A stretch of DNA of 64,000 nt. Source: Gottfriedia acidiceleris. Lineage in GTDB: Bacteria; Bacillota; Bacilli; Bacillales; Bacillaceae_G. Shown piece by piece: positions 53,297 to 61,968 of the stretch. Every line of letters begins with the position of its first letter. The stretch's first letter is position 1. Both the position numbers and the translations under genes were made by a program. The stretch spans positions 124,001 through 188,000 of the forward strand of contig NZ_SCFN01000012.1 of the NCBI RefSeq assembly GCF_004138285.1, given 5' to 3'. Under the pieces are notes generated by a model. The model worked only from the letters and a program-made list of their open reading frames with translations. It did not search any database and was not told where the DNA came from.

Positions 53297-56003
53297 AGAT
53301 GAATGGATTACTTTAACTCAAGTAGTAAAATCGGGTAAATACACTAAAATAGCATTCACACACAAAGGTTTCAACTATTACATCAAAGAAAATTTCTTGC
53401 AAATAAAATACGAACAGTATGGGAAGTGTAGAACTACCTATTTAAAAAGGAGAGAATTGGACGAATTAATAGAGTTTATCGATTCACTTGAATCAAACTA
53501 CTATAGAGATAAAGAAGTTGCAAAATTACTAGGTTTTTCCGGGGTAAATGCAATTGCTGGTTCGGATTCTAAAAGAAGGGTAATAGATGGTATTAAAAGC
53601 TTATGTAATAGTGAAGGGATAGAATTTAAGTATTACGACAAACCTTTCAAAGGTGCGAAATTATACATAAATAAAAATCAAATTGATCAATTCCTTAATA
53701 CACATATTTGTCAGTTAGATGTTTATAAAAAATATAATCTTGATTACGTTGAACTGTGCTATTTGGAGAGGAGTTCTAATATTACAAGAAAAGTAGTTTC
53801 GAAGACGATTTGGTACTATTTAAGTGATATAGCAGAAAAGTATTTTATTAAACCCAAAGCAGAAGAATTTTATACTATAGTACAAGTATGTAAGATGTTC
53901 AGAGCATCCAGAAATAAAATAGAAAATTTTCTTAGTAACGAAGAAAATTTAGAAATTATTAAAGTAAAAGGTAAGAAGTATTTTCTAAAAAGCGAAATTG
54001 ATAACTTATTTAAAAGAGAATCTGAAATTAAATCTAAGTATTGTTCCGTTGAAGAAACAAAAAATATTCTTAATCTTAAGCATATTCCTTTTGATAAGCT
54101 AAAATCATTTCCGTCCTCTACTTTAATGAATACAATCTTAAATAATGGTACTAAAAATACCGTATTTTTAAGGGAAGAAGTCGAAAAATACAAAGCCGAG
54201 AAAGAAGTACGAGATTTGATAAATCAAGCAATGGAAAATGATTCTTTAACTGCTTTTCATCTTATTTTGGATATAAAAAAAATTTCTTTTTCAGTGAACA
54301 GTCAGTACACAAAAAAAATGTGGTTTCAGCATTGTAAAGAAAAATTACTATTGACGAGATCAAATGTTCAAGCAACAAAAGCTTTAATAAAAAATTTAGT
54401 AGATTGTACAGAATATCTTTCTCTTCTTACCCAACAAAAAGAATTGTACTCCTTCCATTCAAACGAAATTAATCTTTTTATTTTTAATGATTCTGTTGCT
54501 AAATCGAAACAAACATACTTATATAGTTTTATCATAGAATATCATTCTAATGTTATGAGGTTGGCTTTAAATAGAAACAGTACGTCAAAAACTTTTGATA
54601 TAAAAAAAGTAACAAATCCCTATCTAAATGAAGTGAAAGAAAAACCCAAAGAGTTATATTCCTACGATGAATATTTAAAGATTTATGAGTATTCAAAGGA
54701 TATGAAACATAAACAACGATCCATATTAGATGCCGAGAACATAATTAAAGGAAACCAAGATAAACAATATTATTCTTCTGCATGGCTATACGTTCTAATT
54801 CATCTGTGTAATGGCTGGCGGCATATTGATGTTATTTCCCTTACTTCAGTTGATTTAAGCGAGATAAATATTTACTCTTTAGAGACTTTAAAACAAAGAG
54901 ATTTAACTCTTGAAGAAGCAGAGTGTATTGTAAATCAGTTAAGAAGAAAAAAACTTACTGTTAATAAAACTGGTTCCTCAAACCAATTTTATTGTGCAGA
55001 TGAACTGGTGCTTCCAATTGCAACTGCATCAGTAATATGTACTCTAATATTAAACAAAACGACTGGTCTATTTAATGATTCTATGATTAACTTTGGCACC
55101 AAAAATAGTAAATTTTCTAGTAAATGCCACAATATATTTTTCAAAGAGTTTATTGATAAAAATGATGGCTTTAGTTTTAAATCACTTCAAATGAATAGAA
55201 CTGTACTAGTTTTAATTTATATGGTTTTAGTGAAAAAAGGCCGCGGAAGTGCAGCGTTAGAAATGGCACAAAGATTGAGAGCACATGAGGACTATGAAAC
55301 TACAAATATATATATGCATTTCCCTCAAGAAGAATTGGACGAGCTTTGTGAAAGTTTATTTAGTAGAAAGCATTTTGGATTCATTACGGACCTTTTAGCA
55401 GAAGTTATTATTGGAGAAAATTTCGATAGAAATGATAGAACACAAGAAATTATCAGGATCAATCAAAAGTTTGGTGATATTCAAAAAATAGAAGCAACAG
55501 TAGGATTCGTAAACAAAATATTATCTGAAAGGCAAACTGTAGCTGATATTATTTTTAATCTTGGAATAGATGGTGCTACCGATTTGATGTTTGATTTAAA
55601 TGCAAATGCATTACCAAGTCGACAGGAAAATGTCCAGTGCCTATTGGCTTCAGACGGCTGTATAAGACCAGAACTTGAAAATTGCCTTGATTGCCAATAT
55701 TCGGTGCCAAATTTCTTAGCTATATCAACATTAAGTGAAAATATTAAATCAACTATTATTGATTTTATTGAGGAATACGATCCTACGAGTTTTGAAGCTG
55801 AAAAGACTAAGTTAATGAATCATTTGTTTATAGATATGGATAATTTCGAGAGAGCCATTCAAAGATTTGGTAAATCAGAAGTATTTAAATTTTTTGATGG
55901 TGGCGAAGAGAAGTACAATGAATTACTTAATTTACTGGATAATATTGTCTTAGAAAAAGATTACGAAAAGTATTTAACATACAATCCGGTCTATTTAAAT
56001 TAG
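53286..56003 (+). CDS. Tyrosine recombinase B of the element, very large (905 aa)
   Basis: The catalytic core sits in residues about 480-690: Arg512 in CNGWRHIDVISLT, a MNRT segment in place of the second-Arg box, His667 in LRAHEDYETT and Tyr676 in TNIYMHF. A long N-terminal region (about 1-450) with DNA-binding-like helices and a C-terminal cysteine cluster (CLLASDGCIRPELENCLDCQ, residues about 785-805) are extra, the latter zinc-finger-like. Starts at GTG inside the 3' end of the first gene. It is larger than the usual TnpB (630 aa). Confidence 0.83.
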   Translation: MADRDEWITLTQVVKSGKYTKIAFTHKGFNYYIKENFLQIKYEQYGKCRTTYLKRRELDELIEFIDSLESNYYRDKEVAKLLGFSGVNAIAGSDSKRRVIDGIKSLCNSEGIEFKYYDKPFKGAKLYINKNQIDQFLNTHICQLDVYKKYNLDYVELCYLERSSNITRKVVSKTIWYYLSDIAEKYFIKPKAEEFYTIVQVCKMFRASRNKIENFLSNEENLEIIKVKGKKYFLKSEIDNLFKRESEIKSKYCSVEETKNILNLKHIPFDKLKSFPSSTLMNTILNNGTKNTVFLREEVEKYKAEKEVRDLINQAMENDSLTAFHLILDIKKISFSVNSQYTKKMWFQHCKEKLLLTRSNVQATKALIKNLVDCTEYLSLLTQQKELYSFHSNEINLFIFNDSVAKSKQTYLYSFIIEYHSNVMRLALNRNSTSKTFDIKKVTNPYLNEVKEKPKELYSYDEYLKIYEYSKDMKHKQRSILDAENIIKGNQDKQYYSSAWLYVLIHLCNGWRHIDVISLTSVDLSEINIYSLETLKQRDLTLEEAECIVNQLRRKKLTVNKTGSSNQFYCADELVLPIATASVICTLILNKTTGLFNDSMINFGTKNSKFSSKCHNIFFKEFIDKNDGFSFKSLQMNRTVLVLIYMVLVKKGRGSAALEMAQRLRAHEDYETTNIYMHFPQEELDELCESLFSRKHFGFITDLLAEVIIGENFDRNDRTQEIIRINQKFGDIQKIEATVGFVNKILSERQTVADIIFNLGIDGATDLMFDLNANALPSRQENVQCLLASDGCIRPELENCLDCQYSVPNFLAISTLSENIKSTIIDFIEEYDPTSFEAEKTKLMNHLFIDMDNFERAIQRFGKSEVFKFFDGGEEKYNELLNLLDNIVLEKDYEKYLTYNPVYLN

Positions 56004-56012
56004 GAGGCTCCA

Positions 56013-57686
56013 ATGTCCTTAGAAAATATACAAATAGATATTGATATAGAATTTTTTTCCGACGAACAATTTGACATTGAATTAAGCGTAAAGGAAAGTA
56101 AACAAGTCTTTCATGAAATGAAGACACGATTTATTAACTCGGAATTTGATGATGATGTTTGGCTAATTGAAAGAACTGATTATGCAAAGCAACATAATAA
56201 ACTAGATTTTAGTAAATTAGATTTTGCATTATTTAATGGTACTCTACCAGATAGTTTTAAACTAATGGTAAAATGTTGGATTGTACAATTGGTTAAGAAA
56301 TATAAAAGACAATTCATTACTTCCTTTATTTATTTTGTAAAAGCATTTGAAGTGACTAAAGGATTTAGAGTTGAAGAGAAAAATAGTTTAATGAACTATA
56401 TTGAATACAGTGATCTTGGTGCTAAAACACAACGGGATATCGCAGTGGCGGTTTGCAATTTCTTTGACTTTACCGAATTAGAAATATCAGAAGTCTATGT
56501 CCCTTCTCTTGTAGAACTATTGAACAAAATTCCAGAGGTATCTAATATAAGAAGATTACCACCTTCAAAGGACATTCTTTCTTTTTCTTATTTTCTTGAT
56601 TTGTATTTTGAAGAATTGAAAGACGAATCAGTTCATAATGGAGACTTGGAAAATGAACTTTACTTTATTTATCCATTAGTAATTTGGTGGAGGTTATCAA
56701 ACATAATACCTATGAGACCAACTGAGTTTTGTCATATCAAAAGGAATTGTGTATCTCCCGTAAATGATAAGTATTATATTAAATTGCCAAGAAGAAAAAC
56801 CTCGAATAAGAGAATACAAAATTTAGATACGATTTTAATTGATTATGAAATGTTCAATCTTATTAGTCACTACCAAGATATAACTGATAAATTCGGCAAA
56901 ACTGATACTTTGATTTCTTATAAATCGCTTGCTTATTCAGATTTATCTAGAAATCGCTTATCGACGAAAAAAAATTTAGACATATTCTCTATTGATATTT
57001 TGTCTGGTTTAATTAAAAGATTCTATAATGTCATGGAGAAAAAATTTGATTGCATCATCTCTAAAGAAAACTATATACGCCCCAATGACACAAGACATCT
57101 TGCATTTGTCTCATTAATGATGCAAGGCTACTCCCCTATAGAAATTGCAAGGTTGGGAGGACACTCAACAATCTCTGCTCAATATCATTATAGTGCTCAT
57201 ATTGAGTTTTGGGTTGATTGTGAAGTATTTAAGTTAATGACTAAATCAAAACAAGTAACAAATTCGAATCTTAATTTAGGAACGATCCCAAAAGAAATCA
57301 AGTTAAAAGCCTATGGAGTAGAAAGTGAATTTAAAAAAAAGCTAAAGATTGGTTACTGTAAAGATAAAGATCAAAGATGTGAATCAAGAAAATGTTACCT
57401 GTGTTCTCATTGGGGTATAACTCCTGATGAATTTATCGAAAAAGAAGAAACGATTAAACAGATAATCTTCACAAGAAAAAACAAAATTACCGAACTTGTT
57501 ACAATGATTAGTAATCTCAACAGACAGTTTATTAATGATGAGTTGTCAAGGAGGGACACGGGTATCTTAACCCAACTAAAAACTAAAGCAAACGCTGCAC
57601 AACACGAAATCAATAGCTTAGCAAAGTTATGCACGATTTTAGGTGAAGGAGTAATAATAAATGGTGATAAAATCGGTAGGTCGTAA
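56013..57686 (+). CDS. Tyrosine recombinase C of the element
   Basis: 557 aa. Catalytic set: Arg235 (IIPMRPTEFCHI), Arg361-His362 (RPNDTRHLAFVSLM, with Asn replacing the first His of the usual HxxR), His384 (RLGGHSTIS) and Tyr393 (AQYHYSAH). A Cys-rich block follows (CKDKDQRCESRKCYLCSHWG, residues about 450-470), likely a zinc site, then a helical tail. TAGGAGGC precedes the ATG, nine bases after the previous stop. This one resembles Tn554-type TnpB in its C-terminal half. Confidence 0.85.
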   Translation: MSLENIQIDIDIEFFSDEQFDIELSVKESKQVFHEMKTRFINSEFDDDVWLIERTDYAKQHNKLDFSKLDFALFNGTLPDSFKLMVKCWIVQLVKKYKRQFITSFIYFVKAFEVTKGFRVEEKNSLMNYIEYSDLGAKTQRDIAVAVCNFFDFTELEISEVYVPSLVELLNKIPEVSNIRRLPPSKDILSFSYFLDLYFEELKDESVHNGDLENELYFIYPLVIWWRLSNIIPMRPTEFCHIKRNCVSPVNDKYYIKLPRRKTSNKRIQNLDTILIDYEMFNLISHYQDITDKFGKTDTLISYKSLAYSDLSRNRLSTKKNLDIFSIDILSGLIKRFYNVMEKKFDCIISKENYIRPNDTRHLAFVSLMMQGYSPIEIARLGGHSTISAQYHYSAHIEFWVDCEVFKLMTKSKQVTNSNLNLGTIPKEIKLKAYGVESEFKKKLKIGYCKDKDQRCESRKCYLCSHWGITPDEFIEKEETIKQIIFTRKNKITELVTMISNLNRQFINDELSRRDTGILTQLKTKANAAQHEINSLAKLCTILGEGVIINGDKIGRS

Positions 57687-58353
57687 TCACAAACTCTCAG
57701 AAGAAGAAGTTAGAAGTGTAATTAGATTATTTAAAGAAAATGAACAGCCAATCGGAAATATCAAATACTCTGAAATTCACAAATTCGCTAATAAGCTTTT
57801 CGAATCGAATGAATTATCAGCATCGACTTCTGATTCGTTTTGGCGAAAAGAAGGTCGTTTAGGTAGGAGTGAAGTAGACAAAGCTAACAGGGTATTTAGC
57901 GAAACAATTGTCATTGCTAAAGACTTACAAATTACCGTGCCTAACGTAGTCGATTTGGTAAATAAAAAGTATAAGAATAAAGAGGAATTGTTAACGAATT
58001 TAATAATAATGGAAAAACAATTTCATTCAACATTACAAAGGGAAAAAAAACTAAAGGAAGCAAATCAATCGCTTGAAGAGAATTTGAAAATAGAAAAGAT
58101 TAAAAAGAAATCCGTGGAACAACAAAACAGTTCTTTACAAGAGTTAGTGTATTTAATGTGGAGAATCTTATCAGAAACTTCTAATCCTGAAGTGCAACAA
58201 AAAACTGATTATGCAATGAAAACTGTATTCAGTTCGCCTACTAGTTTCTTAGAATTTAAAGAAAGAAATGAGAAGTTAGCCAATGAGGTTATTCCATTTA
58301 ACCTTGCGGATAATTCAAAAACGAAGTTTTCAAGTAGGTTTAGAAAAAGTTAA
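57661..58353 (+). CDS. Coiled-coil accessory protein (TnpC-like)
   Basis: 230 aa, no recombinase residues. A helical DNA-binding-like N-terminus (KLSEEEVRSVIRLFKENEQP, EIHKFANKLFESNELSASTS) is followed by a long coiled coil (about 115-165: LIIMEKQFHSTLQREKKLKE, LEENLKIEKIKKKSVEQQNS). Tn554 TnpC has a similar helical accessory role in transposition orientation and frequency. Overlaps the upstream recombinase by 26 bases, and its own SD (GAAGGAG) lies in that gene. Confidence 0.78.
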   Translation: MVIKSVGRNHKLSEEEVRSVIRLFKENEQPIGNIKYSEIHKFANKLFESNELSASTSDSFWRKEGRLGRSEVDKANRVFSETIVIAKDLQITVPNVVDLVNKKYKNKEELLTNLIIMEKQFHSTLQREKKLKEANQSLEENLKIEKIKKKSVEQQNSSLQELVYLMWRILSETSNPEVQQKTDYAMKTVFSSPTSFLEFKERNEKLANEVIPFNLADNSKTKFSSRFRKS

Positions 58354-58511
58354 TGGGTGGCAGTGTCGTGAAACCTAAAGTTGAAAGAAAGAAAGGAGTC
58401 GCGACCAATTATCTCAATTATTATTTGGCAGGATTTCAGTACATTGAATTGAAGGGATTCGATACCACCACAATTATTTTTTACCTGCTAGAAATGATGA
58501 ATTGCAAATAA
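58353..58511 (+). CDS. Possible 52-aa protein after the TnpC-like gene
   Basis: The ATG overlaps the previous stop as TAATG, and the frame runs 52 codons (KPKVERKKGVATNYLNYYLA then GFQYIELKGFD near the middle). No family recognised and no strong SD. It could be a translationally coupled small gene or a leftover of an older cargo gene. Confidence 0.3.
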   Translation: MGGSVVKPKVERKKGVATNYLNYYLAGFQYIELKGFDTTTIIFYLLEMMNCK

Positions 58512-58716
58512 TGACAACTCACAAATCAAAAGGATTAGAGTGTGATATCGTATTCCATTTAGACTTATACGAATATATATTACCTAATCATATAATGCCG
58601 ATAAAATTCAGGACGTAAACCCTCACTATGTTGGAGTAACAAGAGCTAGAGAGGTATTGTTTTTACAGAACTTAAAAGAGGTGAAATATCTGGATTTTTA
58701 TCAAATACTCATTTAA
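58476..58716 (+). pseudogene. Remnant of a UvrD/Rep-type helicase C-terminus
   Basis: Frame one reads DELQIMTTHKSKGLECDIVF then HLDLYEYILP (helicase motif V region, with TTHKSKGLE) and stops at a TAA; frame two continues NPHYVGVTRAREVLFLQNL (motif VI with VTRARE). A frameshift separates them, and no N-terminal helicase domain is upstream. The tail therefore survives from a cargo helicase gene that has been lost. Confidence 0.72.
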
Positions 58717-58745
58717 AATTACTAGCTATATGACTTATCTATTTC

Positions 58746-58795
58746 AACAAGCATCATCAATTTATGTAGATGGAATGGTGCTTGTTTTATTTTTG
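58746..58795 (+). terminator. Hairpin terminator after the helicase remnant
   Basis: Stem AACAAGCATCATC.. with GATGGAATGGTGCTTGTT (imperfect), then T-rich DNA. Confidence 0.55.
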
Positions 58796-59008
58796 TCTTA
58801 TTGAAACACAACTTCTCACTATAGATTTTTTTTAAAATGTGGAGAAACTAAGGAACAACTTATTTTATAGAAATGTACACATAGGGTTACCTAGGCATTA
58901 TTGATTAGAAGTTGAGGAAGACCTAATTCCTTTTTTAATGAAGGTTATTATCTACAGTGAAACTTTAAAAATAGTATTTTTAAAGTTTTGGGTACTATTA
59001 CAAATAAT

Positions 59009-59068
59009 TAACCGCACCAAACCGCACGTAACCGAACCGCAACGTACCTAACCGCGCCCAACCATACC
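59009..59068. repeat. Six 10-bp phased repeats (TAACCGNACC type)
   Basis: Consecutive 10-base units at 59009, 59019, 59029, 59039, 59049 and 59059: TAACCGCACC, AAACCGCACG, TAACCGAACC, GCAACGTACC, TAACCGCGCC, CAACCATACC. The period is exactly one helical turn, so all units face the same side of the DNA. A weak seventh unit may end at 59078. The minus strand is GGTT-rich. Confidence 0.75.
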
Positions 59069-59222
59069 AGATTTGACCATATTCTCATCAGCAATAGGAA
59101 GGTCAATCCTATTGAACAGTAATGTCTGTTTCGAATTAATTGTCTAGTATGAATGTAGCATTTCTTAATTTAGAGATTTTATTTAAGTTACCCCGAAAGA
59201 ATAAACAATATTTACTCTAAAC

Positions 59223-59246
59223 TTACCGTACCTAACCTTCCGTACC
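59223..59246. repeat. Second short cluster of the same 10-bp repeat
   Basis: TTACCGTACC (59223-59232), TAACCTTCCG (59233-59242) and TACC, matching the phase and core of the larger cluster 155 bases upstream. Confidence 0.5.
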
Positions 59247-59278
59247 ATATTTAATTTTTTCTTGATTTAATTTTTATC

Positions 59279-59572
59279 CTAATCCTTCCAAGTATGATTT
59301 CTCCAATTAGTTGGGATAATAGCATCTTTCAATGCACTAGCAATCATTCCTAAGTGATTCTTATCATCTCTCAAAACGTGGCATCTTCTACACAATGTTC
59401 TCAAATTCGAAAACTTGTTATCTGCAAATTTCCCACTTTTAATGTGGTCAATGTGACATTCATTTAGGGACAATTCTTTTCTGCATTTAACACATCTTTT
59501 TCCGTCCCTTTTCCAAATAAATGGTCTGACGTTCTTTATCCAGGTTTCTCTAGGAACTCTTAATTTGGGCAT
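59279..59572 (-). CDS. Small HNH endonuclease
   Basis: 97 aa. HNH/zinc fold: C27-x2-C30 (CVKCRKEL), then Cys39-His40 with the active D42-H43 (CHIDHIKSG), Asn56 (FSNLRTLC), and C61-x2-C64-H65 (CRRCHVL). These are the beta-beta-alpha metal-dependent nuclease residues, with two zinc-type Cys pairs. Starts inside the 3' end of the upstream RAMP-like gene (23-base overlap), so the two are translated together. Substrate unknown. Confidence 0.88.
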   Translation of the reverse strand: MPKLRVPRETWIKNVRPFIWKRDGKRCVKCRKELSLNECHIDHIKSGKFADNKFSNLRTLCRRCHVLRDDKNHLGMIASALKDAIIPTNWRNHTWKD

Positions 59573-60155
59573 TTACTATCTCCTCTTCAACAGTAAATGA
59601 GCATATTTCAAACCTGCCGTAACCTAATTTTCTCGCATCTCCTATACCAGCAAATAAGCCAGCATCTATACAAATCGAATGCATTTGTTCTCTTGCAACC
59701 AAAGTCGATTCCCAAGCAATTTGAAATTCCGCTTCCCATCCTGTTCCAACTGCCAATCGGTATCGAATGTTTTTTACTTTATTCCTTGTAACTGGACGGA
59801 TATCAATATAAACATCTTTAGAATGATCGTCGTCAATAGAATTAACCGAAATATATCTATTTAATAGAATTACATCATCTATAATTTGTAATGTTGCAGA
59901 AACATTTGGCTCCAGTGAACCCAAGCCTCTTTTTGTATGTTTTGCACCTGCCCTTATAGTAGAAAATAAATAATCTGGTTTTAAATATAGTTGATCACTT
60001 GAGGTCGCTAAATAAGTGTCTTTCCATTCTTCAGGGTTATTTCCAGGAACACCTGATTTTTCTTTTCTAAAGGGGGAGATAGCATCCAGTCTCATATTGT
60101 TATAAAGAAGTGGTCTTGTTCCCCTTATTTTTATTCTAGCTCTAAGAAAAGTCAT
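59550..60155 (-). CDS. Unknown protein, possible RAMP-like fold
   Basis: 201 aa. Blocks: N-terminal ARIKIRGTRPLLYNNMRLDA, KSGVPGNNPEEWKDTYLATS, YLFSTIRAGAKHTKRGLGSL, VKNIRYRLAVGTGWEAEFQI, and a glycine-rich C-terminal loop GLFAGIGDARKLGYGRFEI. The beta-start plus late GxGxxxxxGxGRF loop recalls Cas5/Cas7-type RAMP (RNA-binding) proteins, but this is only a pattern judgement. A strong AAAGGAGG precedes the ATG. It is the first gene of an operon with a small HNH nuclease and is divergent from an XRE regulator. Confidence 0.55.
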   Translation of the reverse strand: MTFLRARIKIRGTRPLLYNNMRLDAISPFRKEKSGVPGNNPEEWKDTYLATSSDQLYLKPDYLFSTIRAGAKHTKRGLGSLEPNVSATLQIIDDVILLNRYISVNSIDDDHSKDVYIDIRPVTRNKVKNIRYRLAVGTGWEAEFQIAWESTLVAREQMHSICIDAGLFAGIGDARKLGYGRFEICSFTVEEEIVNAQIKSS

Positions 60156-60191
60156 TGATTTACCTCCTTTTAATATTTATAAGTATTAATA

Positions 60192-60253
60192 TTGACAATT
60201 TTTTCTAGTTTATACTACTGTATTCCTTTTTTTTACTTTTCTACCATAGTAGT
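60192..60253. promoter_or_regulatory. Promoter/operator region between XRE and RAMP-like genes
   Basis: TTGACA at 60192 with TACTGT 18 bases later points to a plus-strand promoter. ACTACTG (60214-60220) and ATAGTAGT (60246-60253) form a loose inverted repeat near the XRE start that could be its operator. Confidence 0.4.
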
Positions 60254-60265
60254 GAGGTGAAAATT

Positions 60266-60619
60266 ATGTCCGAATTATTAAAAATGGTAGGAGATAGAGT
60301 TCGATATCTCCGTAAGCTAAAAGGATTGACCCAAGAAGAGTTAGCTGAAAAAGCAGAGGTTCACTATACCTATATAGGTGGTATTGAACGTGGGGAAAGA
60401 AATATTTCGTTAGAAACATTTGAAAAAATAAGTAATGCTTTAAATGTTCTACCGTCCGTAATTTTTCACAACGACAAACCGAGTTTTCCCGCTAATGATT
60501 TAGATAGGGAAGAGATTCTGAAGTTCCATAAACAACTTTTAGAATCTAGAAATACAAATGAAATATTGCTGATTCACGAAACTGTAAAAAAAATAATCAG
60601 TTTGCTTGATAGTAAATAA
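60266..60619 (+). CDS. XRE/HTH_3 family regulator
   Basis: 117 aa. N-terminal HTH_3 domain (residues 5-60): VGDRVRYLRKLKGLTQEELA then EKAEVHYTYIGGIERGERNI and FEKISNALNVLPS. The C-terminal 45 residues are helical, without a known ligand domain. The start is ATG 60266 because GAGGTG is placed for it; the GTG at 60257 is inside that SD. It is divergent from the RAMP-like/HNH operon, so it probably represses it and itself. Confidence 0.85.
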   Translation: MSELLKMVGDRVRYLRKLKGLTQEELAEKAEVHYTYIGGIERGERNISLETFEKISNALNVLPSVIFHNDKPSFPANDLDREEILKFHKQLLESRNTNEILLIHETVKKIISLLDSK

Positions 60620-60672
60620 TTAAAATTTATTAAAAATAGGCTCTGTTAAAGTAAGTTTATATCGAATAAATG

Positions 60673-60706
60673 AAAAAGGACTGTCAAATTTTAGACAGTC
60701 CTTTTA
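60673..60706 (+). terminator. Terminator of the XRE gene
   Basis: 12-bp stem AAAAGGACTGTC with GACAGTCCTTTT, in the 60620-60903 gap, which otherwise shows nothing. Confidence 0.85.
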
Positions 60707-60903
60707 AATTCTATCGCAATCCGTTAGGTTTTTTTGAAAATTAATTGGCTGTTCTGTTTCCAAAAATAAGAAAATTATATGATACTCATTAATTCTTTTA
60801 AGTGACTCGCAAAATTGTTGGATATCAAACAATGTTACTTTCATTGTGGCACGATTTTTTTTTTTGAAATTCTTCTGAAAAACACAAAGGCTAATTTAAG
60901 AAA

Positions 60904-61968
60904 CTATTTTAATCCATATTCTTGAGCAATATCATGAATGAGCTTAGAAAGAGTCCTTTTGCCTAATTCGTTGTACATTGAATAATTGCCTGTTATGAGC
61001 CTAATAACAGATTCTCTATTGGGAAAGAGGTTTGGAAATTCAGTGACCATTGAGTTAATTTTGTCTTCATCATAAATTTTTGCCTTTATAATTACTTCCA
61101 TAGCAAAGTCTTTATGATTTTTATATAACTCTCTTAATTGAAAAGATTTTATGTTATTTTTAGCCCTTTCTATGAAATCGGGATCTGCTAATGAATTAAC
61201 TTTAAAGTCTATGTTAAAATATTCAGGATTGTTATACCAATTTTCTAGATACTTTTTATCTTTTCTTTTTCGAATTTTTAGTGTGAACATAATGTCATCG
61301 TCAAATCCACGATCATAGGGGTTTAAATGAAGGTCAAATTTTTGACTTCCTTTGAAATTTGAATTACAAACATGGCAACTAGGAACCAAATTAAAGAAGG
61401 ATAATGCAAAAAAAGGAAACTCATCCTGACTATAAAAATGATCAAATTCGGGACGTGTTGCCCCTTTGATTGTCGAGTGGGGACGATGTGTATGTGTAAA
61501 ATTTCTATTGCAATATGGACATACGTTTACACCTAATTTTTCTGCAAGATATTTTGCACCCCAGCTTTTTGGGTCTTCGACGTTAACAAAAGAATTATAG
61601 TGAAATGAATACTCTACTCTAGCAGAAAAAATTTGTGCAGGTGTTGGAACAATAAATTTATTATATTTCCTTATTCGTGAATTAACCTTTTTTTTTGCTT
61701 CTTGGGTTGGTTTTGTATTTTTTATTTGTTTTAATAAATTTGGGAAGTTTTTCTCAAATTCATTCTTAAGAATGTCTTCAAGTACATCTGGTCTTCCAGT
61801 AATTATTTCCTTTATTCTCTTTAATAGAATTCTTAAAAATGCTCGATGATCGTTTTTCTCTTTAAGATAGGAAATTAATAGCTTCTTTAAGAAACCTCTT
61901 TTTATGAAAAAATTATAAAAATAATCTTCAGCGAGTTGATCTAATTCGGGTCTTGTAATATGTATCAT
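60904..61968 (-). CDS. HNH endonuclease, Septu PtuB-like
   Basis: 354 aa. A helical N-terminal region (about 1-140) precedes the HNH core: Cys150-Cys153 (VCPYCNRNF), Asp176-His177 (RPEFDHFYSQ), Asn193 (FFNLVPS), Cys198-Cys201 (CHVCNSNF). The two Cys pairs hold zinc, His177 is the general base. The N-terminal part is long compared with compact PtuB proteins. Its ATG overlaps the upstream ATPase stop as ATGA. ATPase-then-HNH order and coupling match Septu (PtuAB), where this partner cleaves nucleic acid. Confidence 0.82.
   Translation of the reverse strand: MIHITRPELDQLAEDYFYNFFIKRGFLKKLLISYLKEKNDHRAFLRILLKRIKEIITGRPDVLEDILKNEFEKNFPNLLKQIKNTKPTQEAKKKVNSRIRKYNKFIVPTPAQIFSARVEYSFHYNSFVNVEDPKSWGAKYLAEKLGVNVCPYCNRNFTHTHRPHSTIKGATRPEFDHFYSQDEFPFFALSFFNLVPSCHVCNSNFKGSQKFDLHLNPYDRGFDDDIMFTLKIRKRKDKKYLENWYNNPEYFNIDFKVNSLADPDFIERAKNNIKSFQLRELYKNHKDFAMEVIIKAKIYDEDKINSMVTEFPNLFPNRESVIRLITGNYSMYNELGKRTLSKLIHDIAQEYGLK

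Larger units (their letters stand above)
58796..59278. other. Intergenic stretch with periodic repeats
   Basis: 480 bases with no credible ORF. It holds the 10-bp repeat clusters listed separately and lies downstream of the minus-strand HNH gene. Confidence 0.6.

Noticed and set aside
58796-59278. CRISPR array near the RAMP-like gene
   Set aside because: The units are 10 bp without spacers, and no cas1/cas2 or typical 24-37 bp repeats exist in the window.
60640-60660. GGCTCTGTTAAAG, similar to IS6-family ends
   Set aside because: No matching second end or transposase nearby; short match by chance is likely.
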